64,000 bases of DNA, taken from contig NC_045133.1 in the NCBI RefSeq assembly GCF_007655135.1, positions 21,115,845-21,179,844 on the forward strand. Reading direction: 5' to 3'. The notes below the pieces were generated by a model. That model did no database searches. It had not been told where the DNA came from and saw nothing but the letters and a program-made list of their open reading frames with translations. Below, piece by piece: positions 47,487 to 58,925 of this stretch (positions are counted from its first letter, which is position 1; each line of letters begins with the position of its first letter). The DNA comes from Punica granatum. Taxonomy: Eukaryota > Streptophyta > Magnoliopsida > Myrtales > Lythraceae. Both the position numbers and the translations under genes were made by a program.

Positions 47487-48778
47487 TTGACTTAAGACGA
47501 CTAAACTGACAATTTCGTCCCTAACTTATGAAAGTTGCATCAATCGGGTCTCTGAGAAAAAATGTTACATCAATTCGGTCTCAGGTCACATCAGTTTTGT
47601 TCCTAGTCACATCAATTTAGTTAGTGATCACATCAATTTAGTCACTGGACACATTAATTTCGTCATTGATCACATTAATTTAGTCATTGGTTATATCAAT
47701 TTGGTCCCTGATCACATCAATTTTAGTCATTGTCAACATTAAAAAGGTCTCTCTAGTTTCTCCCTTCTTTTTACTATTCTTGTCTCCGAGTCAATTTTGG
47801 AACATTCGTTCTCATTGCTCGGACCTCCAATTCTCGTGTTCTTGGTAGTTATAGAAAGCTTATATATAGTACTACTACTTAGGATTCAGTTTCGAGTCAA
47901 AAAGTAAAGAAAGAAGTTAGAAAAATGTGGTTGAAATTTGATTTTTACTCACAATATAGAAATTTCGGAGAACGATATCTCTCAAATAGTGCAACGAAAT
48001 TACAATCTGTCAAGTGCTATATTTTCCTTACGCTATGAGAAATCTGTCTATATATATTTTTTGACCAATATTGACTTTATAAGAATATACCATTAATGAC
48101 CCATAAAGTTTTCTTTCTCTAAAACACGGGAACAAATTCTTATAGAGTCAATATTAATCTAAAAAAAATCATATAGACAAATTTCTCATATCATAAGGAA
48201 GCTACAACACTTGACAAATCGTAATTTTGTTGTACGGTTTGAGAGATATCGCTCTCTGAAATTTCTACATTGTAAGTGAAAATCGAATTTCAAACTCATT
48301 TTTCTAGCTTGTTTCTTTGCTTTTTGGCTTGAAACTTGATTCTAAGTAGTAGTACTATGTATAAGCTTTCTATATCCACCAAGAACACGAGAATTGGAGG
48401 TTCGAGCAATGAGAACGAATGCTTCAAAATTCGTTTGGAGACAAGAGTAGTAAAAAGGAAGGAGAGACAAGAGGGACATTTTTTATGTTAAGAATTGATG
48501 TTGACAATAACCAAAATGATATGATCAAACAACGATTGAATTGATGTGACCAAGCGGAGGGAGTAAATTGATGTGATTAGAGATCAAATTGATATGACCA
48601 AGAACAAAATTGATGTCCAAGAACTGAATTGATGTGACTAAGGATGAAATTTAAGTGACTAATTACAAAGTTTATGTGACTAGGGACCAAATTGATGTAA
48701 CATTTTTCTCTAGGACTCGATTGATGCAACTTACATAAGTCGTTGACAAAATTGATCATTTACTCGACTTAAGACAAT
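47487..48778. mobile_element. Giant foldback element, two arms of about 600-650 bp
   Basis: The left arm (47487-48086) and right arm (48134-48778) are reverse complements over their whole length, at about 80 percent identity by eye, around a spacer of about 47 bp. Anchors: 'agttgcatcaatcgggtctc' against 'gactcgattgatgcaact', 'ccaattctcgtgttcttggt' against 'accaagaacacgagaattgg', 'gagaaatctgtctatat' against 'atatagacaaatttctc'. The outer part of each arm is itself a tandem array of a 21-24 bp 'acatcaatttagtcac' unit (47565-47735). No protein is encoded. The class could be Mutator-like or another foldback type. Confidence 0.85.
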
Positions 48779-49270
48779 AGGATAAATAATGAAATACCCA
48801 AATCACCTCGCAACTACTACACTCTTATTGTAGATGCCACCCAACCTCCATATCTGAAGATTTAGCGGGCTTCTCCCAGCCAATCTCGAATTGCCATGGG
48901 CATAGGCTCCTCAAGAGTTGCTTTCAGCTTAGGCTGCAACGCTTTAGATTTCACTAGCAATGTAAAGATCTAACCATGGGAAGATTGGAGTGTCGAGATC
49001 GACCAAGCGAAGTTAGTCAAAGGCTCAAAGATAGAGATCAAGGTTACAACGACAGTGAGCGCGACGGAAAGACCGAGACTCCCTTTTCAAAATATTGAAT
49101 GTTTTACTTTCATTTTAATATTTTATACTTAATTTAGGGGGCTTTTTGGTCTTTTAAAATTTGGCTCAATTTCATTCTCTATCTATTTGGAGGTACAACA
49201 AAATCAAGAAATCCAACATAAATCTTAAAGTTAATTTCCTCAATTTTCAATCACTATCAATTTTGATCCT
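48779..49270. other. Intergenic, no feature recognised
   Basis: Mixed-composition non-coding DNA between the foldback and a short tandem duplication. Confidence 0.4.
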
Positions 49271-49273
49271 CCC

Positions 49274-49353
49274 AAACTTCAATTTCTATTATGCAATTCG
49301 GCCAAAAGAAATCAAACTTCAATTTCTATTATGCAATTCGGCCAAAAGAAATT
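49274..49353. repeat. Perfect tandem duplication, 40-bp period
   Basis: 'aaacttcaatttctattatg' followed by 'caattcggccaaaagaaat' occurs twice in a row (49274 and 49314) without differences. Confidence 0.9.
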
Positions 49354-49357
49354 TATG

Positions 49358-49588
49358 ACTTGTTTGGTTTCAAAGTAACATTTTAAAATCCTACTTTAAC
49401 TTAATTTTACTCACAACAAAATAAAATAACTTATACAAAGTCGAAGCGTGGGCTCCATTTATACAACTCTTTTACACAACAAAACAAAATAATTCATACA
49501 AAGTCAAATAGTGGGTCTCATTTATACCACTCTTTTTCAAAATTAAAATTTTATTTTAAAATCTTACTTTGAAATCAAATGCAGCATT
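49358..49588. mobile_element. MITE of the 'TTTGGTTT' family
   Basis: The left end GTTTGGTTTCAAAGTAACAT matches the inverse of the right end (TTTGATTTCAAAGTAAGAT). The centre holds a duplicated 50-60 bp segment ('atacaaagtc...gtgggctccatttatac' twice). Confidence 0.65.
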
Positions 49589-50919
49589 ATTACCTTGCAA
49601 ACCAAACGACCCCTAAATTCTCTTTTCCGGACTGTGCTGTTAGTCAGTAGATTGAGGAAATCTAGAAATTGAAAGCAAAACTAAATTTTTCACTGACAAT
49701 GTCGACATTTTGGAGGGCTTGTCCTTTTCTGCAAAAGGTTTACAGTCATTTTCTGCAATTGGAAATGTTTCAGCTGTGGTTTCTTTCTCTGAACCCAATT
49801 GATTGACAACACGCAGGCATCAGCAGAAAACATTCAAATTTTTTTAAAAAAAAAAGACTAGAAAACAGTTTTCTATTTTTCACTTTTCCCATCCCTCTCG
49901 CATTTCTTTTACGTTTTCCATTGTTGTTTTCACTTGATGATTGGTTTGGAGCTGTGATCTGTCCTCTCTTTCATTCCACTGCACGAGTATATAACTATAA
50001 TTATTAAGCCCCAAATGTCCGGTTGATGCCAAACGCTTTCAATTATGTGTTCTATTCTCATATATTGATAATATACAACACGTATACGTCATAATGGTAA
50101 ACTTGTATATGCTATTCTATTAAGATCTAGACAGTGTATCTACGGTCGGCACTTCTGCTTCAACTTGATATTATATTAACTTCTAAAAAATTTAAATCAT
50201 ATTAAATACTTAAAAAGAATCTTAAAAGATACTTTCCCACAATGTCGTAGGCGATAAGCGGACAAAAAAATTCCTTTATCATACAAATTATTGTGCAGTC
50301 ATTCATTTAGCTGCAATTTTAATGAAGCTTGCTCATGATACATAAAATGTCGGATCACCAAATAATTTTGAAATTGTATGAAGTGTTTTTTGTTGTTAAT
50401 GAGTCCAGGTATAAGATGCACCTGGCAAGTAAAAAAGCCAATATTCTCCATTTTTGGAAAACAAAATATGATCTATTCTTTGTTATGTATTCATAATAAT
50501 AGAAATTTTAACATGACAAGAAGTTATGATAACACTTTTGATATTTTCAGTTTAAATGTTTAATATTTCAGTTCAAATGCTTAGTACTTTTACTATTTGT
50601 CATAATTAAGTATTAAATGTGTCTTCATGACTCTCTAACAAACTATCACAAATGTTCGAAGACAATCTTTTCACAAACATTTTTTTAACAAGCAAATATC
50701 TTTTTTTCCCCCGAAATGATTAAGGTAGAAATACTCAAATACTTTTTTTTTATGATGAATAACATTCTTTTTTCAAATAATTTTTCCCTAGTAATTATAA
50801 GACCTGTTTAGATAATCTTACGTTTACATTAGAGAAAATTGTCAAATACACAATAAAAGATGCATTTTATATCAAGCGTGCCATCGAATCATTTTTTACA
50901 TTACATAAAACCTCGGTAG
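49589..50919. other. Intergenic, no supported gene
   Basis: AT-rich. The 61-aa frame at 50378-50563 has no recognisable features. Confidence 0.4.
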
Positions 50920-52235
50920 TTAGAGAGTACATCTGAGGAGGCCTTCCGTCTGCTTTCGTCAAGAATTGGACGAAATCATCACTATTTATTGTTTGTTTTT
51001 CTTTCTCTTTTTTTTTTGAATTTCTTAATTATAAAGTGAACTCGAAACTTTTTATTTTTAAAAATTGACCTCAATTTCTCTCTTTTTTCCCTCTTCTTTC
51101 TGTATCATCTCTCTCATCAGTCATGCATTCTTCCTCAGCTCGGATCCACTCCCGATAGCTTCACCCCACCGCCACCAACCCTAGTTTCACTTCTTTAATT
51201 TTGATTTTCAATTTTCTGAGAAACTATGTCGCGAATCAAAGCACAAGGGTTTCAACCGAATGACACTGCTATGATTTGAGGCACAAAAGGCTTTGATCGA
51301 AACACACCCATTTATGAATTTTCGATTTTTTTATGATATATTATATTATTTTGTTCAATTTAATGCTATTCTAGTCAACGAAAAATAAAAAATAAATCTA
51401 AAAATTTTAAAATGAATTAGAGAGAGGTGGGAGGGGGTGTAGGGCAGGAAGATCAGCCGTGGGGCAACCCCACCGGCTACCTCCCCTAGTCAACCTCAGC
51501 AGAGAGATAATCCCTGCAACTGCTCTTCCCTTCGCGGATCGAACGTCCATGGAGACCTTAAGAGGCTGCGAGTTCTAGCATCATCGAGTTGAAAGACGCC
51601 TGAGATCATGGCGTCCTCGAGCTGCTATGCTGCAGCACGAACAACCATGATTCGTGGGTGCAAAGGAAGAACTCGCCCTTTATGAGCTCAGAATGGGGAC
51701 CACTAGGGATCTAGGAGACATTGAGCTCGAGACAGCGACAAAATATATGAGCGGGTTGCCATCGATTTCGATTTTCTACATATTAGGATCCTGTGCTTCA
51801 AGATCGTCTCAACCCTCATTCTGGGCTAAGTTGGTCATCCCACTTTGTGTTATTGCTGCCCCACTCTCGACTCACAACTTGCTTTTTTCTTCTTCATTGC
51901 TGAAAAATCCATCTCAATATACATGAAATTGGGTGTTATGGCCACATATGACTTGGGATTTGAGAGGTTAATGTGGCATAAGGGGCTGCAATTGGGTGGA
52001 GGAGGCATGCGAGGCTGGGGGAGACCATGAGATAGAGGAGAGAGCCGGTGATAATTTTGCAGAAAGAAGAATGAAAAGGGGAGAGAGGAATGATGAGCGA
52101 AAAATTTCGAGCTCATTTTATAATTAAAAATTTTAAATAAAAGGAGAGAAAAAATAATAAATAAAGTCACGCTGTATGATTTCGTCCAATTCTTAACAAA
52201 AGACGGACAGAAAGTCTCTTAAAAAGTGTATTTAA
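50920..52235. mobile_element. Long terminal-inverted-repeat element, about 1.3 kb, GC-richer centre
   Basis: The left end (about 50930-51130) and right end (about 52030-52230) are inverted copies: 'caagaattggacgaaatcat' against 'atgatttcgtccaattcttaac', 'ttaattataaagtgaactcg' against 'gagctcattttataattaa'. Arms of roughly 200 bp fit Mutator-like elements. The centre (51130-52020) is clearly GC-richer than the flanks and could be captured host sequence, but I do not recognise a protein in it. Confidence 0.7.
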
Positions 52236-53150
52236 CTGCCAAAATTTTATGTGGTGTCAAAAATATTTCGAAGACATACTTAATATAAAATACATTTTTC
52301 AAATTATATTTGACAGATTACTGTTTACATTACTATTAAGAAAAAGTTGCTCAGATTCAAACTCTTCTCAGTACATCGAACGGTGTCAGAGATCAGAAGA
52401 AGAAGAAGTGCACCGCCACGGAAAAGTCTTATTAACGACGCGGTCTGACTCTGACGAGACAAAAAGTGCACGTATTTGTCGAAACATAGCTTAGCTTCGT
52501 ACTATGCTTCTCCCCTATCCCTGTTAGATTCCCAAAACCAAAACCAAAACCAACCCCCAACGCCCCCACACCGCAACCCCAAACAAAAAAAAAGAGCCGA
52601 CAAAAAAGTCAAATCCTTTTGCATGCACCCCAAAAAAGAAAGTCGAAAAAAATAAATAATAAATGAAAACTTTTTTTTTTCCCTGATGAGATCTGCAACT
52701 GCAAGTGTTGAATTCAATTTTTTTTTTCTATTCTATTCCTAGCAAGGTTCTTATTACGTTTCACATTTGTACTTTGATGTTTGCCCAGACAGGATTTGAT
52801 TGACATTGTCATCTAGGTCAGTGGGAAATGTGTGACGTATAGTTCAATTAAATTAATATTCTAATTTATTTTTTTGTCCTAAATTTAATTTTCACATGAG
52901 TTACAACACCAGATTTTATTAATTAATTTTAAAAATAAAAATCCACGTTACCGAATACATAAATAGAATCCGCATTGTAAAATTAGGGAAAAAAAAAGAA
53001 AAAGAAAAGAGAGAGAGTGGTTTTCTTTGTCGCTCAAGTTGTAGTTTTAAAGAATTAACGACATAAAAATTAACTTTGAGGTTTAAGTACCAACGGCATC
53101 CAAGTCTATATTATATATAGTAAAAATTAAATATATTTGACAATAATATT
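52236..53150. other. Intergenic, no supported gene
   Basis: Includes a repeated 'ccaaaac' run at 52530-52552 and A/T homopolymers. The minus-strand frame 52717-52502 is not convincing. Confidence 0.4.
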
Positions 53151-53278
53151 AAACTAGATCGATGTCCGCGCTATGCGTAATTTTTATACAATTTTTAGTA
53201 TTACAATAGTCTTTTTTAAGTGCAAATTCATTAAATAATACAATATAGTATAGTAAAAAAATCATGTGCCAAGAACTG

Positions 53279-53325
<47 letters not shown>

Positions 53326-54570
53326 GCGTGGAGCAGAAATGCAACTGCCTTCACGGAGAGAAAAGAGGGAGGGGATAGATAAGAGAGATGAGGGAAAATG
53401 AGAGAAAATAGTGGGGTAGTTAATTGTTATGGATAATTAATTTACTATATCATCCTTTAATTCAATTATTATAATTTTTTGATGGAATTTTAGGAAGGAC
53501 ATACGTCAAAAGTAAAAGTCAGATAAAAATTTGACTTTTCCCTTTTGTAGTCTTATAGATGAGATTAATATTGTCAATCCCATGTATATATTGTCGATCC
53601 ATATTAATGCCCCTTGTTCGTTATTATTTTAAAGATAATTTATATATCTATATTTATTTAATGGAATACTAATATAATACTATTATAAGATTAAAATTAT
53701 TACATTTTACGAACTTATGGTAATATAAAATGTAAATATTGAGATAATAATCTTAGGGCGATCCTTTTGTCGACGAATGCTCCTATTACTCTCGTAGTCT
53801 CTGAAAGAAGGATGTGAACTAATTACGTAGCATCTACACCGAGAATTTAAGTATTGCATAAGTTGTTAGCCCGATCCTTTGTAGAAACTTCCCCCAAGCC
53901 AAATGGAGCATGCATGAAAGAGTCAAATGCTACTAAATCATTGAATTGGAGATGTCATAAAATTGTATTTATTTAAAAAGAGTGCAATCAAATTTTGTTT
54001 TAATATCCATAAAAGTTCCATATAATTAATAGGCACATCTATTGAGATCATTAGTTGCAAAATAATTATTGAACTCTTGAAAATTAATCTAACTTTGTTA
54101 ATTAATTATTTTATGAAATTCGAAATTAATCATTGTAAATATTTTATTGTATTAAGAAGCATACATGTCTCCAAAAATCAAATAATTATTATAAGAGATG
54201 ATTTATAAATGAGTTGTATACCAATCAAATGATAGAAATACCATGACACATTAATTGACACTATATAGAGTTTTCCAAAAAATTATCATAATCAACTAAT
54301 TATATCAATTTATGGTCCTAGAAAAGAAAAAAATTGTAAACATGGCACTACGAAGTTATGATCATAAATAAAATAAAGCATAATATAACATTTAAAAATA
54401 ACAATGTCATTAAACACCAATTTAAAAAAAAAAGAGCAAAACAAATTTTGATTATAATTTTTAAATATTATTTATGTGATTAAATTGTATCAGCAATTAC
54501 CTTAGATATATAATGCATATTAATGAAGACTGTTATTTGTGAATTCTATTGAATTATTTAACAAGGTTTA
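53150..54570. mobile_element. AT-rich region with a degenerate Helitron-like palindrome
   Basis: TCCGCGCTATGCGTA (53165-53179) after 'taaactagatcgatg' resembles the palindromes at 44766 and 46507. A (TA)n and T18 block follows at 53282-53326. The rest is AT-rich without coding content. Confidence 0.3.
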
Positions 54571-54575
54571 ACTTT

Positions 54576-54959
54576 GGAAAAATTACACCAAATGGCCCAT
54601 GATTTACGCGTTTTGTCAAATTTATCATATGCTTTATTTGGTCAGATATATCCCATTATTTATATTCTACTCGAAATCTATCCCGCCATTTTTGTTGTCC
54701 GTTAATGAAACGTTAGTAGACTCCAAATCTATCATATGATTTTAATTATTTCCTCAAACCTATCCCATAATTTTAATTTTTTTTCTCAAATTTATCTCGG
54801 ATAAAAGGGATTACTGTAGCAAAACCGTTAGACGTTGATGGAGATATAACGGCGGGATATATTTGAAACAAAATGAAAACTATGGGATATAGCTGACAAA
54901 AAAAACATGGATATATTTGACAAAACGTGTAAACTATGGGCAATTTAGGGTAAAAATCC
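54576..54959. mobile_element. Foldback MITE, arms of about 100 bp or more
   Basis: 'tggcccatgatttacgcgtt' followed by 'ttgtcaaatttatc' on the left is matched by 'gatatatttgacaaaacgtg' and 'taaactatgggcaatt' on the right. A second inner pair ('tatatcccattattta' against 'actatgggatatagct') continues the arms. No ORF. Confidence 0.8.
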
Positions 54960-55560
54960 CTTTTACTTTTAATATAAAATTTTTGAAGATTATAATTTAA
55001 AATTTAAAATTAATAGTTGAATTATATTTATTTTATAAGAAAATTTGCATATCAAAATGTAAATAATTACAATAGACTAGTTGTCTTGATGAGCTAGGAA
55101 TTCTATCTAAATCTGGTTATCATAAATCTAAATTGTGGAATTAAACATACATTTAGGATACAATATATGAATCGTACTTAGTATGTCCGGGCGTAGCGAC
55201 ACATTTTCAATAATCTTGCAAGTAACGTAAAATGAATATAAAGCCATTATTATTTCCTTTCTTCTTTTGCTCTTTCCCACTTTTTTTCTTCAACGCGATG
55301 ATTAATAAGTGATCAACATTTGAAGCCCCTACTTACATTAACATGATGGCACATTTGATCCCCCGGTTGAGTCTCTTTTCATTTGCCACAAAGTCAACCA
55401 CGTACTTCTTTTCCCCCCTTTTTTTGGGGTGAAATATTCTTTTCTCCTCCTTACATCGGAGAAAATATATCGGATCGAACGGTGCACTATCAAGCACAAA
55501 ATTTTAATAGACCGGACGGGTTATTGTCCCCTTCACTAATTTGGTGAAAAAAAAACAGAG
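54960..55560. other. Intergenic with a Helitron-like motif
   Basis: AT-rich. TCCGGGCGTAGCGACA at 55186-55201 may be a degenerate member of the palindrome series at 44766 and 46507. No gene. Confidence 0.35.
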
Positions 55561-55563
55561 GGA

Positions 55564-55833
55564 GGTGTGTTTGGTTTTAAAGTTGAGTTGAGTTGAGTTT
55601 TGATTTTAATTAGGTTGTAATGATTGTTTTGTTAAATTATGAGAAAAAGTGTTAAAAAATAATTAATAGTTGAGAAAATTTAGTATTAAAATTTGAATTT
55701 AGTATAATGGAGATGTATGTGGATTTATGTATAGGCCCCACTTTTTTACTTTGAAGAGTTAATTTTTGTTTTGTAGTAAGTAGAGTTAAAGTTAGAGTTA
55801 AAATTTTAAAATTCGATTGCGAAACTAAAAGGA
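55564..55833. mobile_element. MITE of the 'TTTGGTTT-AGAGTTAA' family
   Basis: The left end is GGTGTGTTTGGTTTTAAAGT. The right end reads as the inverse of TTCCTTTTAGTTTCGCAATC. The centre contains 'gagttgagttgagtt', 'tgttttgtagtaag' and 'gagttaaagttagagtt'. Confidence 0.65.
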
Positions 55834-56352
55834 ATACTAATTTTTCTTAGAGAATTTGTGTCGTTTCTGTCATGTTTTTTATGGAAATTAGCTCGGGGGC
55901 AAAAGAATAGATAATCTCAAAAAATAGAAAAAATAACTGCTGAATTTGGGAGTACATAGTAAACCACCGACACATCTTGAGAGACATGTAAAGGTAGACA
56001 GAGAAGCTGGCGAGATTTGGTTAGTCAGTACTCATAGATCGATCGGGTCTCCATTACCAGCCATCTGGACTGGACCCAGCAATATATATCGCGCGCACGC
56101 ACACGCACATATATATATATTTAATACTTATATGTATTTATTGAGTGAAAAATGTGCAATAAATATGGTGCAGATATATTGTGTGAAGCAGCCAATAGAG
56201 GTTCAATATCGAGAAGTATGATTGCATATGTATTCATTGTTTCATAATATAGAATACAGAATATAAGAAACAATTAATGTCGGTTCGAGTTCATAGGCCA
56301 TAGAATTACTCTTGGGATCGATATAAAATCTATTATCACTATAAAAGTTTAA

Positions 56353-56534
56353 GGGGGCGTTTGATTTCAGAGTTAAAGTAACTTTGATTTTGATTTTGAT
56401 TTTGATTGTGGAAAAGGACAAATGAGATTGTATTATAAATTTGATTTGGGAAACGTGTGTTTTTGTTGTGTAGTGGGTAGAGTTAAAATCAAAATCATGA
56501 TTCTAAAATCATTTCCACAAATCAAACAAGCCCT
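56353..56534. mobile_element. MITE of the 'TTTGGTTT-AGAGTTAA' family
   Basis: The left end GGGGGCGTTTGATTTCAGAG matches the inverse of the right end AGGGCTTGTTTGATTTGTGG over most of 16 bases. It shares 'ttgttgtgtagtgggtagag' with the copy at 14849. Confidence 0.7.
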
Positions 56535-56539
56535 AAAGC

Positions 56540-57740
56540 TCATTATGTATTTCTCTACATTTTATAATTTCAATTCTACCCTTCATTATTTTTTAGCAAT
56601 ATTTTATCTATTTTTACCATGCATTGTAACCGACATGATTCATGGTCTGATGGTCCCTTTTCCATAAGCCAAAAAACAAACTCTCCACTTACCTACCTTG
56701 GCGTATCTAAATAGCGTGCATGTCCATCCAAATCTAATAAACACAGTCTTTCACGAGAGTTAGTTGATTAGTTACACACTTTGTTGCACCTGTTCATTGT
56801 ATGCATACCCAAGATTTTAATCGTGCCTTTTGACATCGGCCAAAAAACAAAGCCGTTGAAATAATAAAAAGGCTACAAATACCCTTTCTCACCTTTCATG
56901 TCAAACGTGTCTCTCCAAAATTCTTCACAAATGTTTTATATAAAGCTCGATCCCGTTTGAACAAGAAGGCACGACTTTTGAGCTAACAGGCAATCTCGCT
57001 TTTAAAACTGTCCTATTCCCTCCTTTGGCAATCGTCACTCGCCGTGTAATCTACTTTCAACTTCCTAACAATTGTAAGGTGTTTTCTACGCTCTTTGTTT
57101 TTTTTTAATCTGTTACCATGTAAATCGCAGTAATTTTGAGTCCTTTGAATTTGATGGTCGTCTTCTGGTCTCTCACTCTCCTAAATGTCGCTCCAATATC
57201 GGTTTCTCTTGCATCTGCCTAAATATGTCCAGCCCACTGTCAAATTCTCTCCCCTATTTTAGATATCTTCCTTCTTCCCGTATTTGCATCTTAAATTCTC
57301 TTCCGGTATGGCTTTTGAACTCTCTCTTTTTTTCAATATGTGGATTGACAACTGGGCTACCGTTCTCATCCTCCTTTTGCTCGATCCAATGATGCGGGTC
57401 GTTGATTGACCAATACCCCTATGCAACTCCCACTCCCAACCAATCCCCCAGGCTCGGGTGTGAATCAACCCGTAATTAATCAATTGAACAAGACAAAACC
57501 TCCCCCTCCCACGGGTTAAAACGCTTGCATCATTGGCCTTGTACATTTTCAAACGTCAAAATTCAAAGTTCGAACTCATTGCACCAGCCTCTGGTCTTGT
57601 AATAAGTCTCCCCTAGCACTTCTCTCTTTTTTTTTTCTTTCTAAACAGCTCTTCTAACCGGTTTCTATCTTCGTCCTTTTATTATCTCTTTTTTATTAGT
57701 ATTTACTAAATTATTTATACGTTCTATGGCAACAACTAAC
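56540..57740. other. Intergenic, no supported gene
   Basis: Non-coding. C/T-rich stretches at 57000-57330 and 57600-57690 resemble leader or promoter sequence but no gene follows. Confidence 0.4.
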
Positions 57741-57761
57741 GATTTCAATTCTCACCTTACA

Positions 57762-58066
57762 GAACGGAGTAATGATAACATGCTTCTAATGCCTTTAATC
57801 TTGGATTGGAGGAACCTGATGCGGGACTTCGAGAAGATCCGGATGAAGCATGTATATCGTGAAGCCAACTCTGTGGCCGACTACCTCACTCGGATAGCTA
57901 GGAATAATTATGTTACTGTCTATGACATTGTTTATGGGCTCTTGAACATTTATTCGCTGATGTTGTCGGTGTTTTGAGCGCCCGCTTAGCTTGTATGAGC
58001 CATGCTTATGTGGCGAATTTGGATACTCTGAATTAATATGATTCTACTTTGCTTTAAAAAAAAAAA
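57762..58066 (+). mobile_element. 5'-truncated LINE with RNase H end, poly(A) and target duplication
   Basis: The insert encodes the end of a LINE RNase H domain: RMKHVYREANSVADYLTRIA (residues about 39-58 of the 83-aa frame), then a stop at 57975-57977, a short 3' UTR and 11 A at 58056-58066. It lies between CAATTCTCACCTTACA (57746-57761) and CAATTTCTCACCTTACA (58067-58083), a target-site duplication of 16-17 bp with one base added. The apparent ATG at 57726 belongs to the flanking DNA, so the frame 57726-57977 is an accidental fusion and not a gene. Confidence 0.85.
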
Positions 58067-58083
58067 CAATTTCTCACCTTACA

Positions 58084-58815
58084 ATTTCTTTTTCCAATAA
58101 TTTCATGTTTATTCTACTTACACTGAATTCCGTTTTTTTTTTTTGTTTAAAGTACGTTGATTAATTTTATTTTAAAGTTTCTTATGTAGACCAAATTCTT
58201 TTTCGTTTTCGTAAACACATGCATGTCATTGGAAAAAATAATAAAATTTGAAATGTACGATTTTATATATTTTTTCCTAGAAAGTGTAGGATGAGAAGGC
58301 AGTCGGCAGTGGGAAGTGGTCGCTGTTGGTGAGGCCTCCACCCGCGACCCGTGTCCTGCTCTTCCCACAATTTTAGTGTTTTAAATTTTTTAAAAATGTT
58401 TTATAATAATTTTGTTATAAGGATTGTTTCATCCAGGGCTCACTCGATCAGTGATACAAAGTCAATGATTAATTTTTTCTTTTGTGTGTAATTTTCAAAA
58501 ACCTTTCTAGAAATGATACATAAAGTAAAGTTGGTGTTATTCACCCAAAAAAAGAAGAAGTAAAGTTGGTGTTTTTTAGAATTAGCCCTTTTTAAAATTT
58601 TCATTGGATTTCTTTTTTTCATTTGTTATTTTCCATTTCACACCTTGTATTTGTCTTTATTCACTTTTTAATTTCTATGCACCCCCTAAATCGGAGCAGC
58701 ACTTGCCCTTTTATGAAAAGTAACATACCTGTTGGAGAATATATATGAACTTCCTACCTTGTCACAAAAAAAAAAAAAACTAATCTTCAAGGTAATTTTT
58801 TTTTTTTAATTATTT
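58084..58815. other. Intergenic, no feature recognised
   Basis: AT-rich non-coding sequence with a short GC-rich patch at 58295-58370. Confidence 0.4.
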
Positions 58816-58819
58816 TACC

Positions 58820-58925
58820 AAGTGAGATTGTAGCGTAGCAATGCAAGCCCTTATCTGATAAACAAGATACTCCAAGTTCGATTGAATTTCATTGAATTTC
58901 TGATTAATTCAATTTTTTTTTTTGT
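58820..58925 (+). mobile_element. tRNA-like SINE
   Basis: 'tgtagcgtagcaatgcaagc' (A-box) and 'ccaagttcgattgaa' (B-box) are about 45 bases apart. A T-rich stretch follows. Confidence 0.5.

Noticed and set aside
57726..57977. 83-aa RNase H-like gene.
   Set aside because: The start codon is in the flanking DNA outside the LINE target duplication; the frame is an accidental fusion.
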